64,000 nucleotides of DNA from Vulcaniibacterium tengchongense. Its GTDB lineage: Bacteria > Pseudomonadota > Gammaproteobacteria > Xanthomonadales > Xanthomonadaceae. Positions 8,769 through 16,946 of this stretch are shown here, piece by piece (positions within the stretch are counted from its first letter, which is position 1; the number at the start of each line of letters is the position of its first letter). Location of the stretch: contig NZ_RKQN01000001.1 of the NCBI RefSeq assembly GCF_003814555.1, positions 844,562 to 908,561 on the forward strand, in the 5' to 3' direction. Under the pieces are notes generated by a model, which saw only the letters and a program-made list of their open reading frames with translations, searched no databases and was not told where the DNA came from. The translations under genes and the position numbers were made by a program.

Positions 8769-9938
8769 GTGAACGCCCCGGTCCTCGCGAACTCCGTGCC
8801 CCCCACCTCCGGCCCGCCGCCCGCCGTCGCCGAACGGCCGACGCGCATCGTCGTCGATCTCGACCGCCTCGCCCGCAACCTCCGCCTGATCCGGGCCCAC
8901 GTCGGCGTGCCGGTGATGGCCATCGTCAAGGCCAACGCCTACGGGCATGGCCTGGTGCCGGTGGCGCGGCATCTGCAGGCGCAAGGCGTCGAGCAGCTGG
9001 GCGTGGCCTTCGTCGAGGAGGGCATCGCGCTGCGCCGGGCCGGCGTGACCGCGCCGGTGCTGGTGCTGGGCGGCATCTTCGGCCGCCAGGTGGCGCAGTT
9101 CATCGCCCACGACCTGGAGATCACCGTGTCCTCGCTGGACAAGCTGCGCCAGGTCGAGGCCGCGGCGGAGGCGCTGGGGCGCAAGGCGACGATCCACCTG
9201 AAGATCGACACCGGGATGGAGCGCATCGGCGTGCACAGCTACTCCGCGCGCGGCTTCATCGAGGCGGCGGTGGCGTCGCGCTGGTGCGCGGTCAAGGGCA
9301 TCTACTCGCACCTGGCCTGTGCGGACGACCCGCACTCGCCGATGACCCTGCAGCAGCTGGAGCGCTTCCTCGAGGCCTGCGCGCACTTCGAACGCATCGG
9401 CGCGCCGATGCCGCTGCGGCACCTGGCCAACTCCGGCGGCGTGCTGCATTTCCCCGGGACCTGGCTGGACATGGTCCGGCCCGGCATCGTGCTGTACGGC
9501 GTGCAGCCCGATCCGGCCTCGCGGCGCACGATTCCGGTCGAGCCGGCGATGTCGCTGGCCTCGCAGGTGGTGTATTTCAAGGTGGTCCAGGCCGGCCACC
9601 CGGTCAGCTACGGCGCCACCTGGGCGCCGCCACGCGATACCCGCGTGGTCACCGTGCCGATCGGCTATGGCGACGGCTACCCGCGTTCGCTGTCCTCGCG
9701 CGGCGAGGTGCTGATCCGCGGCCGGCGCTATCCGATCGTCGGCCGCATCTGCATGGACCAGTTCATGGTCGACATCGGCCGGGACAGCGCCTACAACGAG
9801 GACGAGGTGGTGCTGATCGGCCGCCAAGGCGGCGAAGCCATCGCCGTCGAGGACCTGGCGCGCCTGGCCGGGACCATTCCGTACGAGATCCTGGTGGGCC
9901 TGAACGACCGCATCCCGCGCGAATACCGCGGCGGTTGA
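8769..9938 (+). CDS. alr: Alanine racemase
   Basis: The product (389 residues from this start) interconverts L- and D-alanine with pyridoxal phosphate, feeding peptidoglycan synthesis. The PLP lysine is in VKANAYGHG near the N-terminus. The catalytic tyrosine is in PVSYGAT, and the C-terminal beta domain contains GRICMDQFMVDI. An ATG exists at 8760 in the same frame, but it overlaps a TAGAAT hexamer (8756-8761) that looks like a -10 element; the GTG at 8769 lies seven bases beyond it and is chosen as a leaderless start. The nine-base difference does not affect function. Confidence 0.93.
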   Translation: MNAPVLANSVPPTSGPPPAVAERPTRIVVDLDRLARNLRLIRAHVGVPVMAIVKANAYGHGLVPVARHLQAQGVEQLGVAFVEEGIALRRAGVTAPVLVLGGIFGRQVAQFIAHDLEITVSSLDKLRQVEAAAEALGRKATIHLKIDTGMERIGVHSYSARGFIEAAVASRWCAVKGIYSHLACADDPHSPMTLQQLERFLEACAHFERIGAPMPLRHLANSGGVLHFPGTWLDMVRPGIVLYGVQPDPASRRTIPVEPAMSLASQVVYFKVVQAGHPVSYGATWAPPRDTRVVTVPIGYGDGYPRSLSSRGEVLIRGRRYPIVGRICMDQFMVDIGRDSAYNEDEVVLIGRQGGEAIAVEDLARLAGTIPYEILVGLNDRIPREYRGG

Positions 9939-10147
9939 GGGCGGCCGGGCGACGAAGGCGGCATTCCCGGACGCTGGCGGGGCTTTACTCGCTCCTTGGT
10001 GAATGGCTTCGCTGCGGGCTTCGGCCGAGACGGGCGTTTCCATCCTGTACCTGAACAGGCGCGCGAAACCCTCACCCATCGCTTACCGAAGCGTGATTAG
10101 CTTGTAGCCCCCGCTGTTAAGCCGCCAAGCCAAGGGAAGGAGCGCAC

Positions 10148-10876
10148 ATGAAGACCCAGATCAAGACCGTTTTCGCCGCCGCCGCGATGGCTGCGGCGCT
10201 CGCCGGCTGCGCCACCGGAGGCGGGTACTACGGTGGCCAGCCCCAGCCCTATCCGCAGCAGTCGTATCCGCCCGGCCAGGCGCCGCAACCGCAACAGGGC
10301 ATGAGCCGCACCGGCAAGGGCGCGCTGATCGGTGCGCTGGCGGGCGTCGCCGCCGGCCTGCTCAGCGGCGACGACGCCACCGAGCGCCGCCAGCGCGCGC
10401 TGATCGGCGCGGGCGTCGGCGGCCTGGCCGGCGCGGCCATCGGCAACTACCAGGACCGCCAGGAGCGCGCCCTGCGCGAGCGCATGGCCGGCACCGGCGT
10501 CGACGTGGTCCGCCAGGGCAACAACATCACCCTGAACATGCCCAGCAACATCACGTTCGATTTCGACAAGTCGAACCTGAAGCCGGAGTTCTATCCGGTG
10601 CTGGACAACGTGGCCAACACGCTGCAGGAGTACAACCAGACCATCGTCGAGGTCGCCGGGCATACCGACAGCGTCGGCAGCGATGCCTACAACCAGAAGC
10701 TGTCCGAGCAGCGCGCGAACTCGGTGGCCAGCTACCTGATGAGCCGCGGCCTCAACCGCGACCGCTTCATCGTGGTCGGCGCCGGCGAATCGCGCCCGAT
10801 CGCCAGCAACGACACCGAGGCCGGCCGCGCGCAGAACCGCCGCGTCGAGATCACGCTGGTGCCGATCCAGTCCTGA
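10148..10876 (+). CDS. OmpA-family outer-membrane lipoprotein with glycine zipper (YiaD-like)
   Basis: The 242-residue product has a lipoprotein signal (AAALAGC, lipidated Cys21), then a Gly/Gln/Tyr/Pro-rich linker, a glycine-zipper segment (ALIGALAGVAAGLLSG and ALIGAGVGGLAGAAIG, about 60-115) and a C-terminal OmpA/MotB peptidoglycan-binding domain (ITFDFDKSNLKPEF ... VEVAGHTDSVGSDAYNQ ... RVEITL). It should anchor the outer membrane to the cell wall. AAGGAG precedes the ATG. It stands alone between alr and a convergent cysG-like gene. Confidence 0.92.
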   Translation: MKTQIKTVFAAAAMAAALAGCATGGGYYGGQPQPYPQQSYPPGQAPQPQQGMSRTGKGALIGALAGVAAGLLSGDDATERRQRALIGAGVGGLAGAAIGNYQDRQERALRERMAGTGVDVVRQGNNITLNMPSNITFDFDKSNLKPEFYPVLDNVANTLQEYNQTIVEVAGHTDSVGSDAYNQKLSEQRANSVASYLMSRGLNRDRFIVVGAGESRPIASNDTEAGRAQNRRVEITLVPIQS

Positions 10877-10906
10877 GCGCCGGCGCTATCCGCCGGGTGA
10901 CGATAC

Positions 10907-10937
10907 GAACGGGCCGCGCGAGCGGCCCGTTCCTCTT
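10907..10937 (+). terminator. Terminator-like hairpin after the OmpA lipoprotein gene
   Basis: An 11-bp stem (GAACGGGCCGC at 10907-10917 with 10922-10932, loop GCGA) is followed by CTCTTT. The T tract is weak, but the position 31 bp after the stop codon and before a convergent gene fits a terminator. Confidence 0.65.
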
Positions 10938-10964
10938 TCCGGACGCGTGCGCCGGCCGTGCGCC

Positions 10965-11930
10965 TCAGCCGACCGCCTCGCAGGCGACGCCGCGCGCCGC
11001 GAGCGCCGCGCGCAGCCGCCGGCAGCGTTCGCCGCGCAGGTCGTCGGCCCGCAGGTGGACCACGCGTTGTCCGCCCAGGGCGTGCCGCGCCAGCGTTTCC
11101 GCCAGCGCATCGTCGCCGGCGAGGTGGGGCAGGCGGGTGGCGTCGCGCCGTGCGAGCCGCAGCACCGATTCGGCGACGTCCGGCTCGGCGAGCAGCGCAT
11201 CGGCCTGGTTGAGCGCGCGCAACGCCCGCAGCGTCAGCGCGTCCGGATCGCCGTGGCCGACGCCGAGCAGCCACACCGCGCCCGCGCGCGGCACCTCGCC
11301 GGCGCGCGCCAGGGCTTCGGCGAACGCGCGTTCCGCGGCGGCCACGTGCCCGGCTTCGAGCAACGCGGGCACCTCGCCGTCGAGCACGCGGTCGAACCAG
11401 CGCCGCCGCTGCGCCAGGTCCGGCAGGCGCGCACGGATCGCCTCGCGGTGGCGGGCGAACAGTCCGGCGAGTTCGCCGAGCGAGGGCGCCAGCAGCGCCT
11501 CGAGCCGCTCGCGCAGGCGCCGCGCCAGCATCGGCGCGGCGCCGCCGGAGGAAATCGCGACCTGCACCCGGCCGCGCTCCACCACCGACGGCACCTGGAA
11601 GGTCGACAGCTCCACGTCGTCGACCACGTTGACCAGACGCCGGCGCCGGCCGGCTTCGGCGGCCAGCAAGCGGTTGAACGCGCGGTCGTCGGTGGCGGCG
11701 ACCAGCAGCCACGTTTCGTCCAGCCAGGCCGGGTCGAACGCGCCCTCGCGCCGGTGCAGCCTGCCCTCGCGCAGCCATGCGGCGACCGTCCCGTCCAGTT
11801 CGCGCGCATGCACCTGCACCCGCGCGCCGGCGCGCAGGAGCGCCTCGATCTTGCGCGCGGCCACTTCGCCGCCGCCGACCACCAGCACCTCGCGGCCGCG
11901 CAGATCGGCGAACATCGGGAACAGGGGCAT
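10965..11930 (-). CDS. Siroheme-synthase-like protein: precorrin-2 dehydrogenase/ferrochelatase with degenerate methylase half
   Basis: The N-terminal 210 residues match the CysG/Met8 module that oxidises precorrin-2 to sirohydrochlorin and inserts iron: NAD-binding VLVVGGGEVAARKIEALL near residue 15-32, then AATDDRAFN and the SSGGAAPMLARRLRE segment. From about residue 218 a methylase (SUMT) domain begins (AVWLLGVGHGDPDALTLRALR) but the protein stops at 321 residues, where CysG is about 460. The segment that should read GGDPFIFGRG is replaced by RADDLRGERC. The methyltransferase is therefore probably dead, so uroporphyrinogen III would have to be methylated by another enzyme. Whether this short form is normal for the lineage I cannot tell. 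Confidence 0.85.
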   Translation of the reverse strand: MPLFPMFADLRGREVLVVGGGEVAARKIEALLRAGARVQVHARELDGTVAAWLREGRLHRREGAFDPAWLDETWLLVAATDDRAFNRLLAAEAGRRRRLVNVVDDVELSTFQVPSVVERGRVQVAISSGGAAPMLARRLRERLEALLAPSLGELAGLFARHREAIRARLPDLAQRRRWFDRVLDGEVPALLEAGHVAAAERAFAEALARAGEVPRAGAVWLLGVGHGDPDALTLRALRALNQADALLAEPDVAESVLRLARRDATRLPHLAGDDALAETLARHALGGQRVVHLRADDLRGERCRRLRAALAARGVACEAVG

Positions 11931-12536
11931 GCAATGGGTCGGGTGGAAGGATCCCGGACGGTTTACCCGCTCCCGTTCCGTGCTGCAAGCAGAAGGGGGA
12001 ATGCCGGCATGACGGCGGGCGATGTGCTGCGCGCGGGGGCGCTGGCGCGAACATTCGCCTCGCGAAGGTCCGCCCTCGGGCCGGCCCCGGATGTCGCGGT
12101 GCGCCCGTCGAGGGCGTGGGCATGCCGGCGGCGGCGGCTTCGCCTCGCGGCGCCGGGCGAAGCCGCGGCCGAGGCGCTCGCGGCCGCGGAACGGGCCGGC
12201 AGCGGCGGGTTCGCCCCGTGCCTGGTTTTTTCTCGCCTACGACATGTCCCGGACTTCCCCGGGCGCCACGCCGACTGGGATCTCCAGGGACAAGCCGCAC
12301 CGGCGGCCGGCGCCCATTCCTCACGTGTCGCTGACCTCGTTGAACACATGCGGCGCGGTGGCGCGGTGGCGCCGGCGCCTCGCGCCCGCAAGCGCGATCG
12401 GGCGCCGGCGGGCGCCGGCGTGGCGGCGCGCCTTCGCGTCGCGTTTTCGATCGCGATGGCAGCATGGCGAAGCTGCGATGCCGTGCCGAGCATTCCGCGG
12501 TCGCGCATCGCCTCCTTTCTTCGACCGGAGGACGCC
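11931..12536. other. Intergenic region with inverted repeat; no credible gene
   Basis: This 606-bp stretch separates the divergent cysG-like and BON genes. Open frames run through it on several frames but none has a start signal, recognisable domain or family resemblance. It contains an 11-bp perfect inverted repeat (GCGGCTTCGCC at 12134-12144 with 12156-12166) and a GC-rich hairpin followed by six T near 12205-12231, which together could be the end of a small RNA. A degenerate REP-like segment lies near 12240-12310. Confidence 0.35.
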
Positions 12537-13022
12537 ATGCATCCCGTGCTCAGAGTCATCACCGCGTTCGCCGCCGGCGCGGCGATCATGTACTACTTCG
12601 ACCCGGTGGCCGGGCGCCGCCGTCGCGCCATGGTGCGCGACCGCGCGGTGGCCACGCGCCACGACGCCGAGGGCTTCGTCCGCGCCAAGTCCAAGCGCGC
12701 GGTCGATCGGGTGCACGGCGCGCTCGCCCGCACCCGCGCGCGGATCTCGCCCGAGCCGGTCGACGACGACCGCCTGCACGACCGCGTCCGCGCCAAGCTC
12801 GGCCGCGTGGTCGAACGGCCGTCGGCGATCCACGTGGAGGTGCGCGACGGACGCGTGGTGCTCACCGGCAGCGCGGCCGAGGCGGAGATCGAGGAGCTGC
12901 TGGACGCGGTGGCGATGGTGCAGGGCGTGCGCGAGGTCGAGAACCGGCTGTCCATGGGCGCGCTGGCGGGCGGCAGCGAGGCCGAAGCGGGCGCGCCGCC
13001 GCAGCAGAACGTCCAGCACTGA
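12537..13022 (+). CDS. BON-domain protein
   Basis: The 161-residue protein has a hydrophobic N-terminal segment (VLRVITAFAAGAAIMYYFDP), followed at once by GRRRRAMVRD, a pattern seen in a family of small membrane-associated BON proteins. The BON domain is about residues 78-145 (DRLHDRVRAKLGRVV...IHVEVRDGRVVLTGSAAEAEIEELLDAVAMVQGV split at the loop). BON domains bind phospholipid or envelope surfaces; the exact role here is unknown. The ATG at 12537 has GGAGG upstream and the right spacing. Confidence 0.85.
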   Translation: MHPVLRVITAFAAGAAIMYYFDPVAGRRRRAMVRDRAVATRHDAEGFVRAKSKRAVDRVHGALARTRARISPEPVDDDRLHDRVRAKLGRVVERPSAIHVEVRDGRVVLTGSAAEAEIEELLDAVAMVQGVREVENRLSMGALAGGSEAEAGAPPQQNVQH

Positions 13023-13229
13023 GGGCGGGCGAGGGCCGCAGGGCGTTAGCCGCAGGCCACCCGGAACCTCGCGATCGATCCGCCGATTCCGGTTGCGGCG
13101 CCGCCTGCGGCCGCGCATGCGCGCGCAAGTGGGCCGGACCCCGGCCGCCGATGCGGGGCGTGGGCGATGGGCGCGCGGGCGCGGGTGAGCGCCGCGTGAG
13201 GCCCGGGCCGCGCGCCATCCGTGCAGAAA

Positions 13230-13245
13230 TTGCGCGGTCGCGCAA
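13230..13245. promoter_or_regulatory. Palindrome, candidate activator site for the downstream sigma-54 promoter
   Basis: TTGCGCG-GT-CGCGCAA is a perfect 7-bp inverted repeat. It lies about 176 bp upstream of the predicted sigma-54 promoter, the distance at which enhancer-binding proteins usually act. A second hairpin (GCCTCCGG/CCGGAGGC, 13252-13275) follows and may end the BON transcript. The rest of the 437-bp gap 13023-13459 shows no gene. The regulator is not identified. Confidence 0.35.
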
Positions 13246-13419
13246 AACAAGGCCTCCGGCGCCAAGTCCGGAGGCGTGGACCGTGACTTCGCTTGCCGAT
13301 GCCGAACGCAGGCCGGCCCGCGCGCCGAGCTTTGTAGATGCTTGAAAGCCCGTCGTTTGGGCCGGCGCTCGGCGCCGCCAGGCGCGGGCTGGCTGGCCCG
13401 CCGCGGGGTTGCCGCGGCT

Positions 13420-13434
13420 TGGCACGCTCCCTGC
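13420..13434 (+). promoter_or_regulatory. Predicted sigma-54 (-24/-12) promoter of the inositol gene unit
   Basis: The sequence TTGGCACGCTCCCTGCT (13419-13435) matches the sigma-54 consensus, with GG at 13421-13422 and GC at 13433-13434 separated by exactly 10 bases. Transcription would start near 13446, about 14 nt before the ATG of the inositol-phosphate synthase gene, leaving AGAGG as the ribosome binding site. Confidence 0.65.
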
Positions 13435-13459
13435 TACCTCCCACGCAGAGGCCGAACCC

Positions 13460-14785
13460 ATGCGCGAACTCATCCAACCCGCAGAAGGAAAACTGGGCAT
13501 CGTGATGCCGGGCCTGGGCGCCGTGGCGACCACGCTGATCGCCGGCGTCGAGGCGGTGAAGCGCGGCCTGGCGCTGCCGGTGGGCTCGCTGACCCAGATG
13601 GGCCACATCCGCCTGGGCAAGCGCACCGAGAACCGCTGCCCGCGGATCAGGGACTTCGTACCGCTGGCCGGGCTCGACGACCTGGTGTTCGGCGGCTGGG
13701 ACGTGTACTCCGACGACGTCTACCTGGCCGCGCGCAACGCGCGCGTGCTGGAACCGGCGATGCTGGACGCGGTGCGCCCGGCGCTGGAGGCGATCCGGCC
13801 GATGACCGCGGTGTTCGATCCGGCCTGCGTGCCCAACCTCGATGGGGACCACGTCAAGCATGCGGTGAACAAGATGGCGCTGGCCGAGGCGGTGGTCGAG
13901 GACCTGCAACGCTTCCGCCGCGAACACGGCTGCGCGCGCCTGGTGATGGTCTGGTGCGGTTCGACCGAGAAGTACATCGAGCCCGGCGACGTGCACGCCA
14001 CGCTCGAGGACTTCGAGCGCGGCCTGCGCCGGAACCACCCTGACATCGCCCCGTCGATGATCTACGCCTACGCCGCGATCTCGCTCGGCATTCCCTTCGT
14101 CAACGGCGCGCCGAACCTGACCTGCGACGTGCCGGCGCTGGTGGAACTGGCGATGCGCACCGGCACGCCCATCGGCGGCAAGGATTTCAAGACCGGGCAG
14201 ACGCTGATGAAGACGATCCTCGCGCCCGGCCTGCACGCTCGCGCGCTGGGCATCCGCGGCTGGTTCTCGTCGAACATCCTCGGCAACCGCGACGGCCTGG
14301 TGCTGGACCATCCGGACAACTTCCGCACCAAGGAGGTGTCGAAGCTCAGCGTGCTCGAGGACATCCTGCGGCCCGACCTCAGCCCGGAGCTGTACGGCGA
14401 CATCTACCACAAGGTGCGGATCAACTATTACCCGCCGCACGGCGACAACAAGGAAAGCTGGGACAACATCGACATCTTCGGATGGCTCGGCTATCCGATG
14501 CAGATCAAGATCAACTTCCTGTGCCGCGACTCGATCCTGGCCGCGCCGGTCGCGCTGGACCTGGCGTTGTTCGCCGACCTGGCTAAGCGCGCCGGCATGT
14601 CCGGCATCCAGGAATGGCTGTCGTTCTACTTCAAGTCGCCGCAGACCGCGCCCGGGTTGCGCCCGGAGCACGACATCTTCAAGCAGCTGATCAAGCTGCA
14701 GAACACGCTGCGCCACATGATGGGCGAGGACCTGATCACCCACTTGGGCCTGGACTATTACCAGGAATTGACGGAGGCCCTGTGA
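13460..14785 (+). CDS. ino1: myo-Inositol-1-phosphate synthase family protein
   Basis: The 441-residue product resembles INO1, which turns glucose 6-phosphate into inositol 3-phosphate with NAD as bound cofactor. The Rossmann glycine motif MPGLGAVAT is at residues 16-24. Family signatures NGAPNLTCD (about 214) and GKDFKTGQT (about 240), including the catalytic lysines expected there, and NNLGNRDG-like SSNILGNRDG follow. An upstream ATG at 13409 would place the promoter inside the gene, so the ATG at 13460 is preferred. The gene starts a three-gene unit with a glycosidase and a glycosyltransferase, suggesting inositol for a glycolipid or glycan, or for a compatible solute. Confidence 0.9.
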   Translation: MRELIQPAEGKLGIVMPGLGAVATTLIAGVEAVKRGLALPVGSLTQMGHIRLGKRTENRCPRIRDFVPLAGLDDLVFGGWDVYSDDVYLAARNARVLEPAMLDAVRPALEAIRPMTAVFDPACVPNLDGDHVKHAVNKMALAEAVVEDLQRFRREHGCARLVMVWCGSTEKYIEPGDVHATLEDFERGLRRNHPDIAPSMIYAYAAISLGIPFVNGAPNLTCDVPALVELAMRTGTPIGGKDFKTGQTLMKTILAPGLHARALGIRGWFSSNILGNRDGLVLDHPDNFRTKEVSKLSVLEDILRPDLSPELYGDIYHKVRINYYPPHGDNKESWDNIDIFGWLGYPMQIKINFLCRDSILAAPVALDLALFADLAKRAGMSGIQEWLSFYFKSPQTAPGLRPEHDIFKQLIKLQNTLRHMMGEDLITHLGLDYYQELTEAL

Positions 14786-14822
14786 TCGTGCCGTTCCCAG
14801 CCAGCCGAGGCGCCGGTACGCC

Positions 14823-15707
14823 ATGATCGAAGCGGTCACCTTCTGGAACGAGCCGAACAACAAGTCGCACTGGGACATGGAGGTCGATCCGGAGTGGCGG
14901 CTGTACGCGGACATGGTCAGGCGCGCCGCGCAGGCGGTCGAGGCGGAAAGGCCCGGGGTGCTGCGCGTGCTCGGCGGCATCTCGCCGATCGACCCGGGCT
15001 TCATGCGCCGGCTGCAGGACTTCCGCGCCACCGAGAACCTGCACGCGGTCGCGGTGCACGGGTTCCCGCTGGACTGGAACCTGTGGCAGATCCACGAATG
15101 GCGCGACAAGATCGCCGAGATCGAGGCGGTCACCCACCTGCCGGTCTGGGTCACCGAAGTCGGCGTGTCCAGCTTCGGCGCCGAGGAGGTGCAGGACTTC
15201 GGCCTGCGCCGCACCGCCGAGCTGCTGCTCGGGCGCGTGGACCGCATCCACTGGTACAGCCTGTACGACCTGCCGCGTGCCTGGGAGGCGACCACCCGGC
15301 ACAAGGAGGCGGAGGGCTCGTCCTACTACCGCCACTTCTACATGGGCCTGCTGCGCGAGGACGGCACGCCCAAGCTCGCGCTGCGGCAGTTCTCCGAGTA
15401 CACGCCGGAACTGGGCATCTGCCAGTGGTTCCACTTCGAGGACCATCGCCTGGATTCGGCCGTGCAATGGCTGCGCCGGCTCGGCGTGCGCCGCCTGCGC
15501 ACCGGGCTGAGCTGGGCCGACTACCTGCGCCCGGGCTCGGACAAGTGGTTCGACCGGATGATGCAGGCGCTGGACGGCTTCGACCTGACCGTGACCTTCT
15601 GCTTCACCCCGGAGTGCAAGGGCATCCGCCCGCACCACACCAGTCCGCCGCTGGACGCCAACGAATACGCCGATTTCTGCGCGCTGATGATGCGGCGGTA
15701 TGCGTAG
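14823..15707 (+). CDS. TIM-barrel glycoside hydrolase (GH39/clan-A-like) with circularly permuted order
   Basis: The 294-residue protein carries a clan GH-A acid/base motif FWNEPN at residues 7-12 (Glu10) and a nucleophile motif WVTEVG (Glu112), about 100 residues apart as usual. But the acid/base motif, which ends barrel strand 4, is at the very N-terminus. The strands normally before it appear after strand 8: ICQWFHF (about 199-205), VRRLRTGLSW (222-231) and LTVTFCFTP (255-263). The order is therefore beta4-8 then beta1-3, ending ...ALMMRRYA where strand 4 would normally follow. No signal peptide, so cytoplasmic. The start has no strong ribosome binding site; the upstream stop codon excludes a longer form. 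Substrate unknown; database names such as beta-xylosidase would be guesses. Confidence 0.8.
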   Translation: MIEAVTFWNEPNNKSHWDMEVDPEWRLYADMVRRAAQAVEAERPGVLRVLGGISPIDPGFMRRLQDFRATENLHAVAVHGFPLDWNLWQIHEWRDKIAEIEAVTHLPVWVTEVGVSSFGAEEVQDFGLRRTAELLLGRVDRIHWYSLYDLPRAWEATTRHKEAEGSSYYRHFYMGLLREDGTPKLALRQFSEYTPELGICQWFHFEDHRLDSAVQWLRRLGVRRLRTGLSWADYLRPGSDKWFDRMMQALDGFDLTVTFCFTPECKGIRPHHTSPPLDANEYADFCALMMRRYA

Positions 15708-15739
15708 CGGTTGCGACGCCTTCGCGCCGGGAGGCACCG

Positions 15740-16735
15740 ATGCGAACGAATCCCGCGATGAACCCGATGCAGGGCCGGGCCGCGCCGACGGCGGCCGCGG
15801 ACGAAGCCGCCGGCGTTGCGGCGCCCCGCGACCCGATGCGGGCCTGGCTGCGCCACATGCGCCGCGGCGAATGGGGCCGGGCCTGGGCGATCACCGACCG
15901 CGAGCTGCCGGCGCGCGCCCGCACCCCGTGCTGGCATTGGCCGCGCCACCTGCAATACGTCTGGACCGGCGAGCCGCTGGCCGGCAGGCGCGTGCTGGTG
16001 CGCTGCTATCACGGTCTCGGCGACACCCTCCAGTTCGTCCGCTACCTCCCCTTGCTGAAGGCGGTCGCGGCCGAAACCCTCCTCTGGGCGCAGCCGAAGC
16101 TGATCCCGCTGCTGCGCGGGATGGCCGGCGTCGATCGCGTGCTGCCGCTGCACGACGGTGCGCCCGGCGTCGAGTACGACGTCGACGTCGAGATCATGGA
16201 GCTGGCCCACGTCTTCCGCAGCACGCCCGACACCGTGCCGGCGCGGGTGCCTTACCTGCATGCCGAGCCGATGCCGCTGCCGCCCGCGGGACGGCCGGCG
16301 GTCGGCTTGGTGTGGAAGGCGGGCGACTGGCAACCGCAGCGGTCGATCCCGTGGCCGCTGCTGGCCCCGTTCGCGCAGGTGCGCGGCGCGACGCTGTACG
16401 TGCTGCAGCCGCAGGCGGCCGAGGCCGGCTGGCGTGGCGAGTTCGGCCGCCACCTCGGCGAGTTCGACGTCGCCGACTACGCCCGCGTGCTGCGGGCGAT
16501 GGATCTGCTGATCACCATCGATTCGATGCCGGCGCACCTCGCGGGCGCGCTCGGCGTGCCGGTGTGGACGCTGCTGTCCGCGGATCCGGACTGGCGCTGG
16601 ATGGAGGGGCGCACGGACACGCCGTGGTATCCGCAGATGCGCCTGTTCCGGCAGAAGCGGGCCGGCAACTGGCGCAGCCTCGTCGACGAGGTCGCGGCCG
16701 AACTTGCGGCGTTCGCCGACGCCAGGCGGGCGTGA
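15740..16735 (+). CDS. GT9-like glycosyltransferase (heptosyltransferase fold)
   Basis: The 331-residue product has the signature CYHGLGDTLQFVRYLPLLK (residues 89-107) and near the C-terminus DSMPAHLAGALGVPVWTLL, both typical of the ADP-heptose/GT9-like domain found at the end of many TPR glycosyltransferases. The TPR part is missing here; only a short Ala-rich N-terminus with MRAWLRHMRRGEWGRAW precedes it. GGGAGG lies before the ATG at 15740. It is 32 bp behind the glycosidase and probably in the same transcript, so it may build the sugar linkage that the glycosidase trims. Donor and acceptor are unknown. Confidence 0.82.
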   Translation: MRTNPAMNPMQGRAAPTAAADEAAGVAAPRDPMRAWLRHMRRGEWGRAWAITDRELPARARTPCWHWPRHLQYVWTGEPLAGRRVLVRCYHGLGDTLQFVRYLPLLKAVAAETLLWAQPKLIPLLRGMAGVDRVLPLHDGAPGVEYDVDVEIMELAHVFRSTPDTVPARVPYLHAEPMPLPPAGRPAVGLVWKAGDWQPQRSIPWPLLAPFAQVRGATLYVLQPQAAEAGWRGEFGRHLGEFDVADYARVLRAMDLLITIDSMPAHLAGALGVPVWTLLSADPDWRWMEGRTDTPWYPQMRLFRQKRAGNWRSLVDEVAAELAAFADARRA

Positions 16736-16946
16736 GCCTTCCGTGCGGACCGCGCCGCCGGATCGCGCGAGGAACCGGTGCCTCGGCCGGGAACTCCACG
16801 CGATGCAGGCGCGGTGGCGCTGCGCGCCTGCCGCTCCCGATGGTCCTGCTGTCGTACATGCCCGGCCCGGGCAAGGCGCTGGCGTCCGGCCCGGCGGGTC
16901 GGCGGGTCGGCGCGAGCCGGGCCGGCCGGCGCGCATCGGTCGGCGG

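Noticed and set aside
13046..15304. 752-residue minus-strand open frame over the inositol synthase and glycosidase genes
   Set aside because: It is antisense to two well-supported plus-strand genes and shows only low-complexity Arg/His-rich translation.
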